In this document: positions 26,170-34,282 of the stretch, one piece after another
Numbering within the stretch: the first letter of the stretch is position 1
How the letters are laid out: each line of letters opens with the position of its first letter
Assembly: GCA_020636105.1 (NCBI GenBank)
Contig: JACJYL010000001.1
Span: forward strand, 1,302,001-1,366,000
Length of the DNA: 64,000 nucleotides
Reading direction: 5' to 3'
From: Lewinellaceae bacterium
Lineage (GTDB): Bacteria; Bacteroidota; Bacteroidia; Chitinophagales; Saprospiraceae
Notes under the pieces: generated by a model
Databases searched by the model: none
Told to the model about the DNA's origin: nothing
The model's input: the letters and a program-made list of their open reading frames with translations, nothing else
Translations under genes and position numbers: made by a program

Positions 26170-27525
26170 CTATTTCAAATAGACTGTTTTTCTGTTAACA
26201 AACTCCATAATACCCTCTTTGGCCAATTCACGGCCATAACCGGACTTTTTAGTACCGCCAAAAGGCAATCTCGGGTCCGACTTTACCAATTCGTTTATAA
26301 AATAAGCCCCATCGCTAACCCTATCCGCATATTCCAGTGCCAATGCAATATTTGAAGTGCAAACCGTTACGCCAAGTCCGTATTTCGATTGTTCGGAAAG
26401 GTCAAAAGCGTGATCTATGTCTTTAGCCTTAATCATGGCGGCGAGGGGGCCAAAGGTTTCTTCATGAAATGCCGGCATCCCTGGATGTACATTACCTAAA
26501 ATAGTAGGCCCATGATAACAACCTTGCTGATGGCCTCCAAGCAACAATTGCGCCCCTTGCTTTACAGATTCCTTTACCTGACGATTGAGCTGGTCTGCCA
26601 GATCTTTACGCGCCAGGGGTCCAACCTGAGTGGTTTCGTCCATCGGATCGCCAGATTTTAATTTACTCACGGCCAGCGTAAATTTGGAAACAAATTCATC
26701 ATAAATGCCTTCCACTAAAATAAAGCGTTTTGCCGCGATACAGCTTTGTCCGCAATTGAGCATCCTGGCGGTAAGGGCCGTTTTTACAGTTTTATCAATA
26801 TCCGCATCGTCCAAAACAATGAAAGCATTGTTCCCGCCAAGTTCTAAAACCGACTTTTTGATATGCCTTCCGGCAATTTCGGCCACCGCGGAACCTGCTC
26901 TTTCACTGCCGGTCAACGTAACTGCCCTTACCCCATCATGGGAGATAATCTGTTCGGTCAGGTCGTGATGAACTATAAGATTTTGAAATACCCCGGGTGG
27001 ATATCCTGCTTTTTCAAAAACTCCTTCAATGTGTCTGGCACACCCAAAAACGTTTGGGGCATGTTTTAATAGTCCCGTGTTTCCGGCAGTCAAAGTTGGA
27101 GCCGCAAACCTGAAAACCTGCCAAAACGGAAAATTCCAGGGCATGATGGCCAGCACTGTACCTAAAGGGTCATGCCTTACAAAACTCTGTTGGGCATCGG
27201 TCGCAATGAGTTCATCAACAAGGAAAGCCACCGCATTTTCAGCATAATAATCGCATACCCAGGCACATTTATTGACTTCCGCTCTGGACTCTGAAATAGG
27301 TTTGCCCATTTCCAGGGTAATCGTTTTAGCGTATTCTTCCACATTATCCCGTAATACCTGGCCTGCTTTTTTAATAAGACTCACCCGTTTGGAAAGGGGC
27401 TCTTTACTCCAGGTTTTAAAAGCATTTTGTGCGTTATTGAGTTTTGTGGCTGTTTCCTCTTTTGACAGTGCAGTATAAGAACCAACTTCTTTGTTATTGT
27501 AGGGATTTATACTTTTGAACTCCAT
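26170..27525 (-). CDS. Aldehyde dehydrogenase (succinate-semialdehyde dehydrogenase-like)
   Basis: 451 aa. Hallmarks are the PWNFPFWQVFRFAAPTL segment, LTGSERAGSAVAEIAG, the general-base glutamate in VLELGGNNAFIV, the catalytic cysteine in NCGQSCIAAKRF, and EETFGPLAAMI. The overall sequence resembles the NAD(P)-dependent succinate-semialdehyde dehydrogenase group, but the exact aldehyde is not certain. It is cytosolic, with no signal. The upstream locus (27507-28153) is a decayed frame that overlaps the start codon of this gene. The stop is followed by an intergenic gap before the tRNA terminator. Confidence 0.9.
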   Translation of the reverse strand: MEFKSINPYNNKEVGSYTALSKEETATKLNNAQNAFKTWSKEPLSKRVSLIKKAGQVLRDNVEEYAKTITLEMGKPISESRAEVNKCAWVCDYYAENAVAFLVDELIATDAQQSFVRHDPLGTVLAIMPWNFPFWQVFRFAAPTLTAGNTGLLKHAPNVFGCARHIEGVFEKAGYPPGVFQNLIVHHDLTEQIISHDGVRAVTLTGSERAGSAVAEIAGRHIKKSVLELGGNNAFIVLDDADIDKTVKTALTARMLNCGQSCIAAKRFILVEGIYDEFVSKFTLAVSKLKSGDPMDETTQVGPLARKDLADQLNRQVKESVKQGAQLLLGGHQQGCYHGPTILGNVHPGMPAFHEETFGPLAAMIKAKDIDHAFDLSEQSKYGLGVTVCTSNIALALEYADRVSDGAYFINELVKSDPRLPFGGTKKSGYGRELAKEGIMEFVNRKTVYLK

Positions 27526-28153
27526 TTATTTTGAAATTTTAATTTGTAAGACTTCCACTCAGCAAGGTTTTCGTTCATAAAACTTTTCATTTTCCAATGT
27601 TCAGACAAAAACTGACCTAATAATTGGTTCATTAATTCTTCAGAAGAATACTTAAAAAAAGCAGGGCTTTTTCAAACGTTTGAGACCTAAAATAATGTTT
27701 ATCATTTTGATCCATTTTTAGAGTAGATTCAGGCATGCAATTTAAGGATAATTTCACTTTCTTTTTTCTAAAGATGGGCTGTGCCAGATATTTTACCCTT
27801 TTTCAGCCAAAGTCAAAACCTCCCTCGTTTTCTACAGATGGTTCATAGACGATCAGCTTGAACTTAGCATTAAAGACGAATTTGGCAGTATCTGGCATAG
27901 GTCCCCTGACAGCAGGATCCTACCTGCTCATGATGCATTACGAAAGCCTGCCTATGGAGGTGAAAAATATTTCCAACCGACCTAAAAAAGTCGGATATCC
28001 ATGAAGCGGCCTGAAATGGTCAAAGAATGCTGGTTCTTTCACATCCAACTCTTTATAAAGGCCTCTTGATGAAAAGTTAAAAATATTATCCATTCTGAAA
28101 GAAGTTAATTTTTTTGTTTTTCTCCCGAGTTCGACAACCTTTTTAAGGCTCAA
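27507..28153 (-). pseudogene. Degenerate locus upstream of the aldehyde dehydrogenase
   Basis: On the minus strand one reading frame can be followed from 28153 (MSLKKVVELGRKTKKL) to 27938, then past stops near 27938 and 27923 to MPDTAKFVFNAKFKLIVYEP (from 27898), past a TGA at 27803, to MPESTLKMDQNDKHYFRS (from 27736). A one-base shift at the homopolymer 27654-27660 would join it to KYSSEELMNQLLGQFLSEHW, whose stop at 27507 overlaps the dehydrogenase start. I do not recognise the product. Inverted 9-mers TGCCAGATA (27782-27790) and TATCTGGCA (27889-27897) sit inside. It may be one decayed gene, or unrelated scraps. No other gene is seen in this ~670-base gap. Confidence 0.3.
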
Positions 28154-28198
28154 ACCATTCTCTTAAAATACTTGTTTCCGTTTAAAGCAATTTGACCA

Positions 28199-28990
28199 AT
28201 GGAAGAAAAATTCATTCAGGCTCTCTTTAAAGAACATCAACAGGGACACCACCGGCTGCCCCCGGAGTTGGTGTACCATTGGATCGATGAAATGCTCGAA
28301 TTTATCTTCCCGGAACTCAGCAACAGCCATTTTGAGAACTACAGGGCTTTCCAGCTTCATTACAAGGAATTACAACTCAACCTGTTTAATCTGCTCAACC
28401 GGCTTCCTGAGCCTTGCCGAATGTCCACTGAAGAGGTGGAAAGCCGTTTTTTCGACCAGCTCCCGGAGATCAAAAACATGTTGCTGGAAGACGCCCAGGC
28501 CATACTTGAAGGAGATCCGGCCTCTGTCAACCTTGCTGAAGTCATCCAGACGTATCCCGGGTTTTACGCCATTGCCATTCATCGTTTTGCCCATACTTTC
28601 CTTCAATTGGGAATTCCGGCCATCCCACGCATCCTGACAGAATATGCCCACCGTAAAACCGGCATCGATATTCACCCCGGTGCCACTATCGGCCGACGTT
28701 TTTGTATGGACCACGGCACCGGAATCGTTATCGGGGAAACCGTTGAAATCGGTGATGATGTAAAAATTTACCAGGGGGTAACCCTTGGAGCACTGAGCGT
28801 GCAAAAAGAATATGCCAAAACCAAACGCCACCCGACTATTGAAAACAAGGTGGTTATCTACTCCGGAGCAACAATTCTCGGAGGAGACACGGTGATCGGC
28901 GAAAACAGCATTATTGGGGGTAATGTGTGGATCACCAAAAGTGTACCAGCCAACTCAAAAGTATATTACCAGGGTGACCTAAAAAGATAA
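28199..28990 (+). CDS. cysE: Serine O-acetyltransferase
   Basis: 263 aa. The N-terminal helical domain (about 1-140) precedes a left-handed beta-helix with hexapeptide repeats. Active-site and fold motifs include YPGFYAIAIHRFAH, TGIDIHPGATIG, MDHGTGIVIGETVEIGDDV, IYQGVTLGA and KRHPTIENKVVIYSGATILG. It transfers acetyl from acetyl-CoA to serine to give O-acetylserine, the substrate of the cysteine synthase encoded 91 bases downstream. The pair forms a cysteine biosynthesis unit and may assemble as a complex. The protein resembles the longer EpsC/CysE form. It ends before a heptamer repeat tract. Confidence 0.95.
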   Translation: MEEKFIQALFKEHQQGHHRLPPELVYHWIDEMLEFIFPELSNSHFENYRAFQLHYKELQLNLFNLLNRLPEPCRMSTEEVESRFFDQLPEIKNMLLEDAQAILEGDPASVNLAEVIQTYPGFYAIAIHRFAHTFLQLGIPAIPRILTEYAHRKTGIDIHPGATIGRRFCMDHGTGIVIGETVEIGDDVKIYQGVTLGALSVQKEYAKTKRHPTIENKVVIYSGATILGGDTVIGENSIIGGNVWITKSVPANSKVYYQGDLKR

Positions 28991-29019
28991 ATCCTTTTAA
29001 CTGCCCAGCAAAAAGAACC

Positions 29020-29075
29020 AAGTAACCAGTAACCAGCAACAAGTAACCAGCAACAAGTAACAAGTAACCAGCATC
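29020..29075 (+). repeat. Degenerate heptamer tandem repeat upstream of cysM start
   Basis: Eight consecutive 7-base units of the form [AC]AG[CT]AAC (the last is CAGCATC), followed by AAGAAC and then the ATG at 29082. No Shine-Dalgarno sequence is present; the repeat occupies the ribosome-binding region. Confidence 0.9.
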
Positions 29076-29081
29076 AAGAAC

Positions 29082-29963
29082 ATGTCTTCAATCCTTAACA
29101 TTATCGGAAACACCCCATTGGTTGAAATCAAACATCTGGTCGCCAAAAAAGGGGTAAAAATCTACGCCAAACTCGAAGGACAAAACCCGGGCGGCAGTGT
29201 CAAAGACCGCGCTGCCTATGGAATGATCAAAGGTGCGCTAGACAAGGGCATTATCACGAGCGACACCCATCTGGTGGAAGCTACTAGCGGTAATACAGGC
29301 ATTGCACTGGCCATGATCGCCAGGTTATTTGACATTCCCATCACCCTGGTCATGACAGAAAATTCGACAAAAGAACGCGTACAAACAATGAAGGCCTATG
29401 GAGCCGAAGTAATACTGACACCGGAAGAAAAAACCATCGAATATTCCCGCGAATACGCAGAGGAACTGGCCAGCCAGGACGGATGGCACATGCTGAACCA
29501 GTTTGCCAATGACGACAACTGGCGCATGCATTACAAAACCACCGGCCCTGAAATATGGCGTGATACAGAAGGTAAGATCACCCATTTTGTTTCGGCCATG
29601 GGCACTACCGGCACCATCATGGGCGTATCAAGATATCTTAAGGACCAAAATCCCGCCGTCGAAATTGTAGGCGTCCAACCCACGGCAGAAGGCGGGATTC
29701 CCGGCATCCGCCGCTGGAGTCCGGAATTTTTACCCGAAATTTTCGACCCCGCCCGGGTGGATCGAACGATAGATGTTTCCAGTGAGGAAGCCTCCCAAAC
29801 CATGAAAGCACTCGCAAAGGAAGAAGCTATTTTTGCGGGTATGAGCAGCGGTGGGGCGGTGGCGGCTGTCAAAAAACTTGTTGAACAGATCGACTCAGGA
29901 GTAGTGGTTTGCATCATTTGCGACCGGGGAGATCGTTATCTCTCTTCAGGAATTTTCGGCTAA
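29082..29963 (+). CDS. cysM: Cysteine synthase B (O-acetylserine sulfhydrylase)
   Basis: 293 aa PLP enzyme of fold type II. The PLP lysine is Lys41 in NPGGSVKDRAAYG. The substrate loop is TSGNTGIALAM and the phosphate-binding segment is SAMGTTGTIMG. The sequence EGGIPGIRRWSPEFLPEIF is typical of the CysM type, as is the shorter length compared with CysK. It replaces the acetyl group of O-acetylserine with sulfide to give cysteine. It is paired with cysE. Its start codon follows directly on a heptamer repeat tract, and an IS3-family element lies shortly downstream. Confidence 0.95.
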   Translation: MSSILNIIGNTPLVEIKHLVAKKGVKIYAKLEGQNPGGSVKDRAAYGMIKGALDKGIITSDTHLVEATSGNTGIALAMIARLFDIPITLVMTENSTKERVQTMKAYGAEVILTPEEKTIEYSREYAEELASQDGWHMLNQFANDDNWRMHYKTTGPEIWRDTEGKITHFVSAMGTTGTIMGVSRYLKDQNPAVEIVGVQPTAEGGIPGIRRWSPEFLPEIFDPARVDRTIDVSSEEASQTMKALAKEEAIFAGMSSGGAVAAVKKLVEQIDSGVVVCIICDRGDRYLSSGIFG

Positions 29964-30012
29964 ATGGCCTGGAAATTCGTTGCAAAGTCCAACGGCCAGA
30001 ACCCTTCAAAAC

Positions 30013-30041
30013 CAGTAACCAGCAACAAGTAACCAGCAACA
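30013..30041 (+). repeat. Heptamer repeat tract, left part (split by IS)
   Basis: Four units (CAGTAAC, CAGCAAC, AAGTAAC, CAGCAAC) end at the left border of the IS. They continue in kind at 31425-31462 beyond the IS. Confidence 0.85.
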
Positions 30042-30083
30042 TGTCATTGCCTAAAATAGCTTGACCAAAAAAGTCAACTAAAC

Positions 30084-30506
30084 ATGGCAAACAAAAATAA
30101 CAAAAAGTTTCAAAAACAACCAAATAGCAATAGGACTTTCAGTGAATCCTTTAAAAGGAGCAAAGTTAAAGACCTGGTTTCAAGACGAATAAAGGTACGA
30201 GATATATGTGAGCTATATGAAGTATCACGAACAAGTATATATAAATGGATATATTTGTATTCTGACAGTACAAAAGAAGTAAAGACAGTAGTACAAATGG
30301 AAAGTGAAGCACAAAAGACGAAAATATTAATGCAACGATTGTCCGAATATGAACGCATAATCGGACAAAAACAGATGACAATAGATCTCTTGGAGAAGGG
30401 GTACGAGTTTGCGAGTGAAGATCTGGGTTATGATGAAAAAAAAAAGTACGTACTCCAACCCTGGAATGGTTCCGAAAACACCCTGACGAACACGGATATA
30501 AAATGA
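30084..30506 (+). CDS. IS3-family transposase OrfA
   Basis: 140 aa. The helix-turn-helix lies around residues 14-60 (FSESFKRSKVKDLVSRR, then VRDICELYEVSRTSIYKWI), as in IS3-family OrfA proteins that bind the inverted repeats. A coiled-coil-like helix follows (MESEAQKTKILMQRLSEYERI), usual for multimerisation. Near the end, A_AAA_AAG at 30440-30446, inside an A10 run, is a classic -1 slippery site. Beyond it this frame runs on to stop at 30506, overlapping the orfB ATG by four bases (ATGA). Base composition is more AT-rich than neighbouring host genes. Confidence 0.9.
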   Translation: MANKNNKKFQKQPNSNRTFSESFKRSKVKDLVSRRIKVRDICELYEVSRTSIYKWIYLYSDSTKEVKTVVQMESEAQKTKILMQRLSEYERIIGQKQMTIDLLEKGYEFASEDLGYDEKKKYVLQPWNGSENTLTNTDIK

Positions 30507-31387
30507 AGACATTATACAGTTTATCGGGGATCAGCAAACAAGGGCATATGGATGCCCTGAAACGGGAACGAGAGCAATTATTAAAAGCTCCCCTTTACAT
30601 AGGTTTTATTGAGGAGATTAGGGAGATGCATCCGGGGATGGGCCTGCGCAAGATATATGAACAGTTCGAACCAGAAGGCATTGGACGGGATGCTTTTATA
30701 ATATTAGGTTTACGCGAAGGCTATCGTTTACGGGCCTTAGAAAGTCCCTATAAGACTACTTACAGCGATAAGGGAAGTCAATATGGTAATGTACTGATAG
30801 GAAAGAGGTTTACAAATGTCAACCAATTATGGGTTAGTGACCTTTTTTATTTTCCATTAGGGGGACAGCATTATTACGTTGTATTAATAATGGATGTTTA
30901 TTCTCGACGGATCATAGGATATTCGGTTTCTGACAATATGCGGTCAGAGAATAATATTGCTGCATTAACAATGGCACTCAACCTCAGAGGCATTGATGAT
31001 TATAATAATGAGTTGATTCATCATTCTGACAGAGGTTCGCAATATACGAGTACTGATTATACGAACTTACTTAAATCCTATGGCATAAGGATCAGTATGT
31101 GTACTAACGTACTTGAAAATGCACATTGCGAGCGGGCAAATGGAACCATAAAAAATGAATACCTCAAAAGGTGGAGTATCCAAAATTTTGGACAGTTAAA
31201 GAAACGAGTAGCCATGGCTGTTGAAAACTACAACAACCGTTTACACAATTCTTTAAAGATGACACCAATGGTTTATGAAACATATATCAAAGACCTAAAG
31301 GAAAAAGAAAGACCCGAAATGGAAGTCTTTACAATAAACAAAATGTTAGATAATCCAATGCAACTTGAATTACAATTTGATTTATAA
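30503..31387 (+). CDS. IS3-family transposase OrfB (DDE integrase core)
   Basis: 294 aa from the ATG at 30503. The -1 frame is open further upstream, from the slippery A run at about 30437, encoding EWFRKHPDEHGYK just before Met1, so the functional product is probably an OrfAB fusion made by frameshifting. The integrase core has Asp113 (LWVSDLFYF), Asp176 (IHHSDRGSQYTS) and a glutamate at about 210 (NAHCERANGTIKNEYL). It catalyses cutting and joining of the IS ends. Overlap with orfA also allows expression of OrfB alone by restart. Confidence 0.93.
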   Translation: MKTLYSLSGISKQGHMDALKREREQLLKAPLYIGFIEEIREMHPGMGLRKIYEQFEPEGIGRDAFIILGLREGYRLRALESPYKTTYSDKGSQYGNVLIGKRFTNVNQLWVSDLFYFPLGGQHYYVVLIMDVYSRRIIGYSVSDNMRSENNIAALTMALNLRGIDDYNNELIHHSDRGSQYTSTDYTNLLKSYGIRISMCTNVLENAHCERANGTIKNEYLKRWSIQNFGQLKKRVAMAVENYNNRLHNSLKMTPMVYETYIKDLKEKERPEMEVFTINKMLDNPMQLELQFDL

Positions 31388-31424
31388 TTAATTAAAATTG
31401 GTCAAGCTATTTTAGGCATTGACA

Positions 31425-31462
31425 ACAAGTCAACAAGTAACCAGTAACAAGCAACAAGCATC
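31425..31462 (+). repeat. Heptamer repeat tract, right part, abutting a start codon
   Basis: After the 3-bp duplication come AAGTAAC, CAGTAAC, AAGCAAC and AAGCATC (31435-31462), ending directly at the ATG at 31463. With the IS removed the tract is continuous with 30013-30041. Confidence 0.85.
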
Positions 31463-32008
31463 ATGGGCAAACGATTTGACAAAATAACCGATGAACACAA
31501 AAAATTCATCGCCGGACAGAAAATCTTTTTCACCGGTACAGCCGCCACCGAAGGCAGGGTAAATGTATCCCCCAAAGGGTTGGACAGCCTGCGGGTCGTG
31601 GATGATCACACCGTAGTCTGGCTCAACCTCACCGGCAGCGGCAACGAAACGGCCGCACATCTTCAGGAGCATAACAGGATGACCCTTATGTTCTGTGCCT
31701 TTGAAGGTAATCCCTATATCCTGAGACTTTACGGACAGGCTGAAATTTTACCTCCTGACCATCCGGAACGAGCATCATTAATGCAACTGTTTCCCAAAAT
31801 GAACGGCATTCGGCAAGTCATTCTCATGAAGGTTGACCTGGTTCAAAAATCTTGTGGTTATGCGGTCCCGCTTTATGATTTTGTAGAAAGCCGGGATGTT
31901 TTAACCAAATGGACGGACAAAAAAAGCGATACGGATTTGGAACAATATTGGTCCGAAAAAAACGCCCTCAGCCTTGACGGAAAGCCCATAGACAAACCTG
32001 GCAATTAA
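31463..32008 (+). CDS. Pyridoxamine 5'-phosphate oxidase-like (PPOX) family protein
   Basis: 181 aa. The split-barrel flavin fold is suggested by FFTGTAATEGRVNVSPKG, VVWLNLTGSGNETAAHLQEHNRMTLMF and a C-terminal region with SCGYAVPLYDF. The SPKG and GSGNETA segments match the PPOX-class proteins of unknown substrate found in many bacteria. It probably binds FMN or F420-like flavin and acts in the cytosol as an oxidoreductase. Its leader is the heptamer tract that was interrupted by the IS, so its natural promoter may have been separated from it by 1.4 kb. Confidence 0.88.
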   Translation: MGKRFDKITDEHKKFIAGQKIFFTGTAATEGRVNVSPKGLDSLRVVDDHTVVWLNLTGSGNETAAHLQEHNRMTLMFCAFEGNPYILRLYGQAEILPPDHPERASLMQLFPKMNGIRQVILMKVDLVQKSCGYAVPLYDFVESRDVLTKWTDKKSDTDLEQYWSEKNALSLDGKPIDKPGN

Positions 32009-32170
32009 ACCGGGAGTCGTTCTTCCAATCCCACTAAATAACGAATTCCCAATCCCCCGGTCAGCCTCCCTGATCTTTAAATTTCGTGGCATTCTCCCGG
32101 GCATTGGTTTGCCATCCCAAAAAGGTTCAAAAAAAGCCTGATATTCCTTTTTATTCTCGGTTCAAAAGTC

Positions 32171-32178
32171 TAAATTTG
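32171..32178 (+). promoter_or_regulatory. Candidate -7 element for atpD-atpC
   Basis: TAAATTTG fits TAnnTTTG, about 134 bases before atpD. The 303-base gap 32009-32311 holds nothing else recognisable. Confidence 0.4.
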
Positions 32179-32311
32179 CGGCGATTTTAGAATACTCATT
32201 AAAAGAATAAAGGCGAAAACGGAGATTTTTTTAATAATTATCCGGCGAAAACTAACTCCATTAATATTGGATTTATGCCTTGTTTCTTTACACATTAAAC
32301 TATAATTTGTT

Positions 32312-33829
32312 ATGGCAAACATCGGTCACGTTAAGCAGGTTATCGGACCAGTAGTCGACGTAAGTTTCTCAAAGGAAGGCTCTGTGCTCCCGGAAATTTA
32401 CAATGCTCTTGAAATTACAAGGCCCAATGGACAAAAACTCGTTCTGGAAGTTCAGCAACACCTCGGTGAAGATGGCGTTCGTACGGTTGCAATGGATGCA
32501 ACGGACGGCCTTACCCGCGGAACTGAAGTGGTAGATACGGGGGCTCCTATTTCCATGCCGGTCGGAGAAGCGATCAAAGGTCGTCTTTTCAACGTTATCG
32601 GAGAAGCTATTGATGGAATTGGTCCTGTTCCCAAAGATGAGAACGCATATGTCATTCACCGCAGACCTCCTCTTTATGAGAACCTTTCTACTGAAAAAGA
32701 GGTACTCTTTACAGGAATCAAGGTAATCGACCTCATTGAGCCATACATGAAAGGTGGAAAAATCGGACTCTTTGGTGGAGCCGGTGTAGGCAAGACCGTA
32801 CTGATCATGGAGCTCGTAAATAATATTGCGAAAGCTTACGAGGGTATTTCCGTATTCGCAGGTGTGGGAGAACGTACCAGGGAAGGAAATGACCTGTTGA
32901 GAGAATTCCTCGAATCAGACGTTATCAACTACGGAAAGGAATTCAAACACTCCATGGAATCCGGAGGATGGGATTTGTCCAAAGTGGATATGGAGGCGCT
33001 TAAAACCAGTAAAGCAACTCTTGTTTTCGGACAGATGAATGAGCCTCCCGGAGCACGTGCCCGTGTGGCCCTTTCAGGTTTGACAATGGCTGAATACTAC
33101 CGCGACGGTGATCAAAGCGATCCAAATGGCGGCCGTGATATCCTCTTCTTCATCGATAACATTTTCCGTTTTACCCAGGCAGGCTCTGAGGTATCAGCTT
33201 TGTTGGGTCGTATGCCTTCAGCGGTAGGTTACCAGCCTACCCTCGCCACGGAAATGGGTATCATGCAGGAACGTATTACTTCAACCAAGCGGGGGTCAAT
33301 TACTTCTGTACAGGCGGTTTATGTACCTGCGGATGACTTGACTGACCCTGCTCCGGCAACAACATTTGCCCACCTTGATGCCACAACGGTATTGAGTCGT
33401 AAGATCGCTTCCCTGGGGATTTACCCTGCTGTGGATCCATTGGATTCTACTTCACGTATCCTTGATGCAGCAATCATTGGCGAAGAACACTACCGTTGCG
33501 CAGAGGATGTAAAGATGATTCTTCAGCGTTACAACGAATTACAGGATATCATCGCCATCCTCGGTATGGATGAATTGTCAGAAGAAGACAAAAAGGTAGT
33601 ATCCAGAGCTCGTAGGGTCCAGCGTTTCCTCTCCCAGCCGTTCCACGTTGCGGAGCAATTTACAGGGATGCCGGGTGTTTTGGTTCCTATTGACGAAACC
33701 ATTCGTGGATTTAACATGATCCTCAATGGAGAAGTGGATCAATATCCTGAAGCAGCATTTAACCTTAAAGGAACGATTGACGATGTGATCGCTGCCGGTA
33801 AGAAAATGATGGCTGACGTTGAAGCATAA
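32312..33829 (+). CDS. atpD: F-type ATP synthase subunit beta
   Basis: 505 aa, the catalytic subunit of F1. Walker A is GGAGVGKTVL, and other hallmarks are GVGERTREGNDL, FGQMNEPPGARARV, ILFFIDNIFRFTQAGSEVSALLGRMPSAVGYQP and ERITSTKRGSITSVQAVYVPADD. It synthesises ATP from ADP and phosphate using the rotation of the central stalk, on the cytoplasmic face. It is followed by atpC 74 bases later. The remaining atp genes are not in the window, so the operon is split here, as in other Bacteroidota. Confidence 0.98.
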   Translation: MANIGHVKQVIGPVVDVSFSKEGSVLPEIYNALEITRPNGQKLVLEVQQHLGEDGVRTVAMDATDGLTRGTEVVDTGAPISMPVGEAIKGRLFNVIGEAIDGIGPVPKDENAYVIHRRPPLYENLSTEKEVLFTGIKVIDLIEPYMKGGKIGLFGGAGVGKTVLIMELVNNIAKAYEGISVFAGVGERTREGNDLLREFLESDVINYGKEFKHSMESGGWDLSKVDMEALKTSKATLVFGQMNEPPGARARVALSGLTMAEYYRDGDQSDPNGGRDILFFIDNIFRFTQAGSEVSALLGRMPSAVGYQPTLATEMGIMQERITSTKRGSITSVQAVYVPADDLTDPAPATTFAHLDATTVLSRKIASLGIYPAVDPLDSTSRILDAAIIGEEHYRCAEDVKMILQRYNELQDIIAILGMDELSEEDKKVVSRARRVQRFLSQPFHVAEQFTGMPGVLVPIDETIRGFNMILNGEVDQYPEAAFNLKGTIDDVIAAGKKMMADVEA

Positions 33830-33903
33830 AACGGTTCATGGGTAATTTTGCGATGTAGAAAGCAAAACCTATCCATGATCGAGTATAAAATTAAAGGTAA
33901 AAC

Positions 33904-34215
33904 ATGGATTTAACAGTTCTGACACCAGATAAAGAAGTTTTCCTTGGTCCCATCAAATCGGTAAAAGTACCGGGGTCCAGTGGTCAGTTTCAGGTTTTAA
34001 ATAACCACGCTCCTATCGTTTCTTCTTTGGAGGAAGGCGATATTTTTATTGTGACAGGAGAAGAGGAATTCCGTTTATTCAACGATGAGTCCAAAGGACT
34101 TGAAGCGATGAAAGAGGCCGGAAAAACCATTTCTTTTCACGTAAGTGGCGGCTTTATCGAAGTCTTAAACAATAAAGTTTCACTCCTCGTTAGCGGAGTT
34201 AGAAATATCACGTAA
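33904..34215 (+). CDS. atpC: F-type ATP synthase subunit epsilon (short form)
   Basis: 103 aa. The N-terminal beta-sandwich is recognisable in MDLTVLTPDKEVFLGPIKSVKVPGSSGQFQVLNNHAPIVSSLEEG. The usual C-terminal helical hairpin (to about 130-140 aa) is absent, leaving a short epsilon typical of Bacteroidota atpD-atpC pairs. It is part of the central stalk. Without the helical domain, the inhibitory up-conformation known from E. coli is not expected. Ends at a strong terminator. Confidence 0.93.
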   Translation: MDLTVLTPDKEVFLGPIKSVKVPGSSGQFQVLNNHAPIVSSLEEGDIFIVTGEEEFRLFNDESKGLEAMKEAGKTISFHVSGGFIEVLNNKVSLLVSGVRNIT

Positions 34216-34246
34216 TCCTTTCGGATAAAACAAATCGAAAAAAATT

Positions 34247-34282
34247 AAGGGGCAAACGACATATTGACGTTTGTCCCTTTTT
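34247..34282 (+). terminator. Terminator of atpD-atpC
   Basis: AAGGGGCAAACG...CGTTTGTCCCTTTTT hairpin with U-run. The minus-strand gene stop at 34281 lies in its tail. Confidence 0.8.

Larger units (their letters stand above)
30042..31424 (+). mobile_element. Intact IS3-family insertion sequence, 1383 bp
   Basis: Terminal inverted repeats of 27 bases with one mismatch. The left end begins TGTCATTGCCTAAAATAGC and the right end is the complement of TGTCAATGCCTAAAATAGC. The ends read TG...CA, as in IS3-family elements. The flanking triplet ACA is duplicated (30039-30041 and 31425-31427), a 3-bp target duplication. It encodes OrfA and OrfB with a -1 frameshift signal. It is inserted inside a heptamer repeat tract upstream of the PPOX gene, and all coding parts look intact, so insertion may be recent. 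Confidence 0.92.

Noticed and set aside
29020..29075. Possible CRISPR array
   Set aside because: The units are 7 bases with no spacers and no cas genes nearby; it is a simple tandem repeat.
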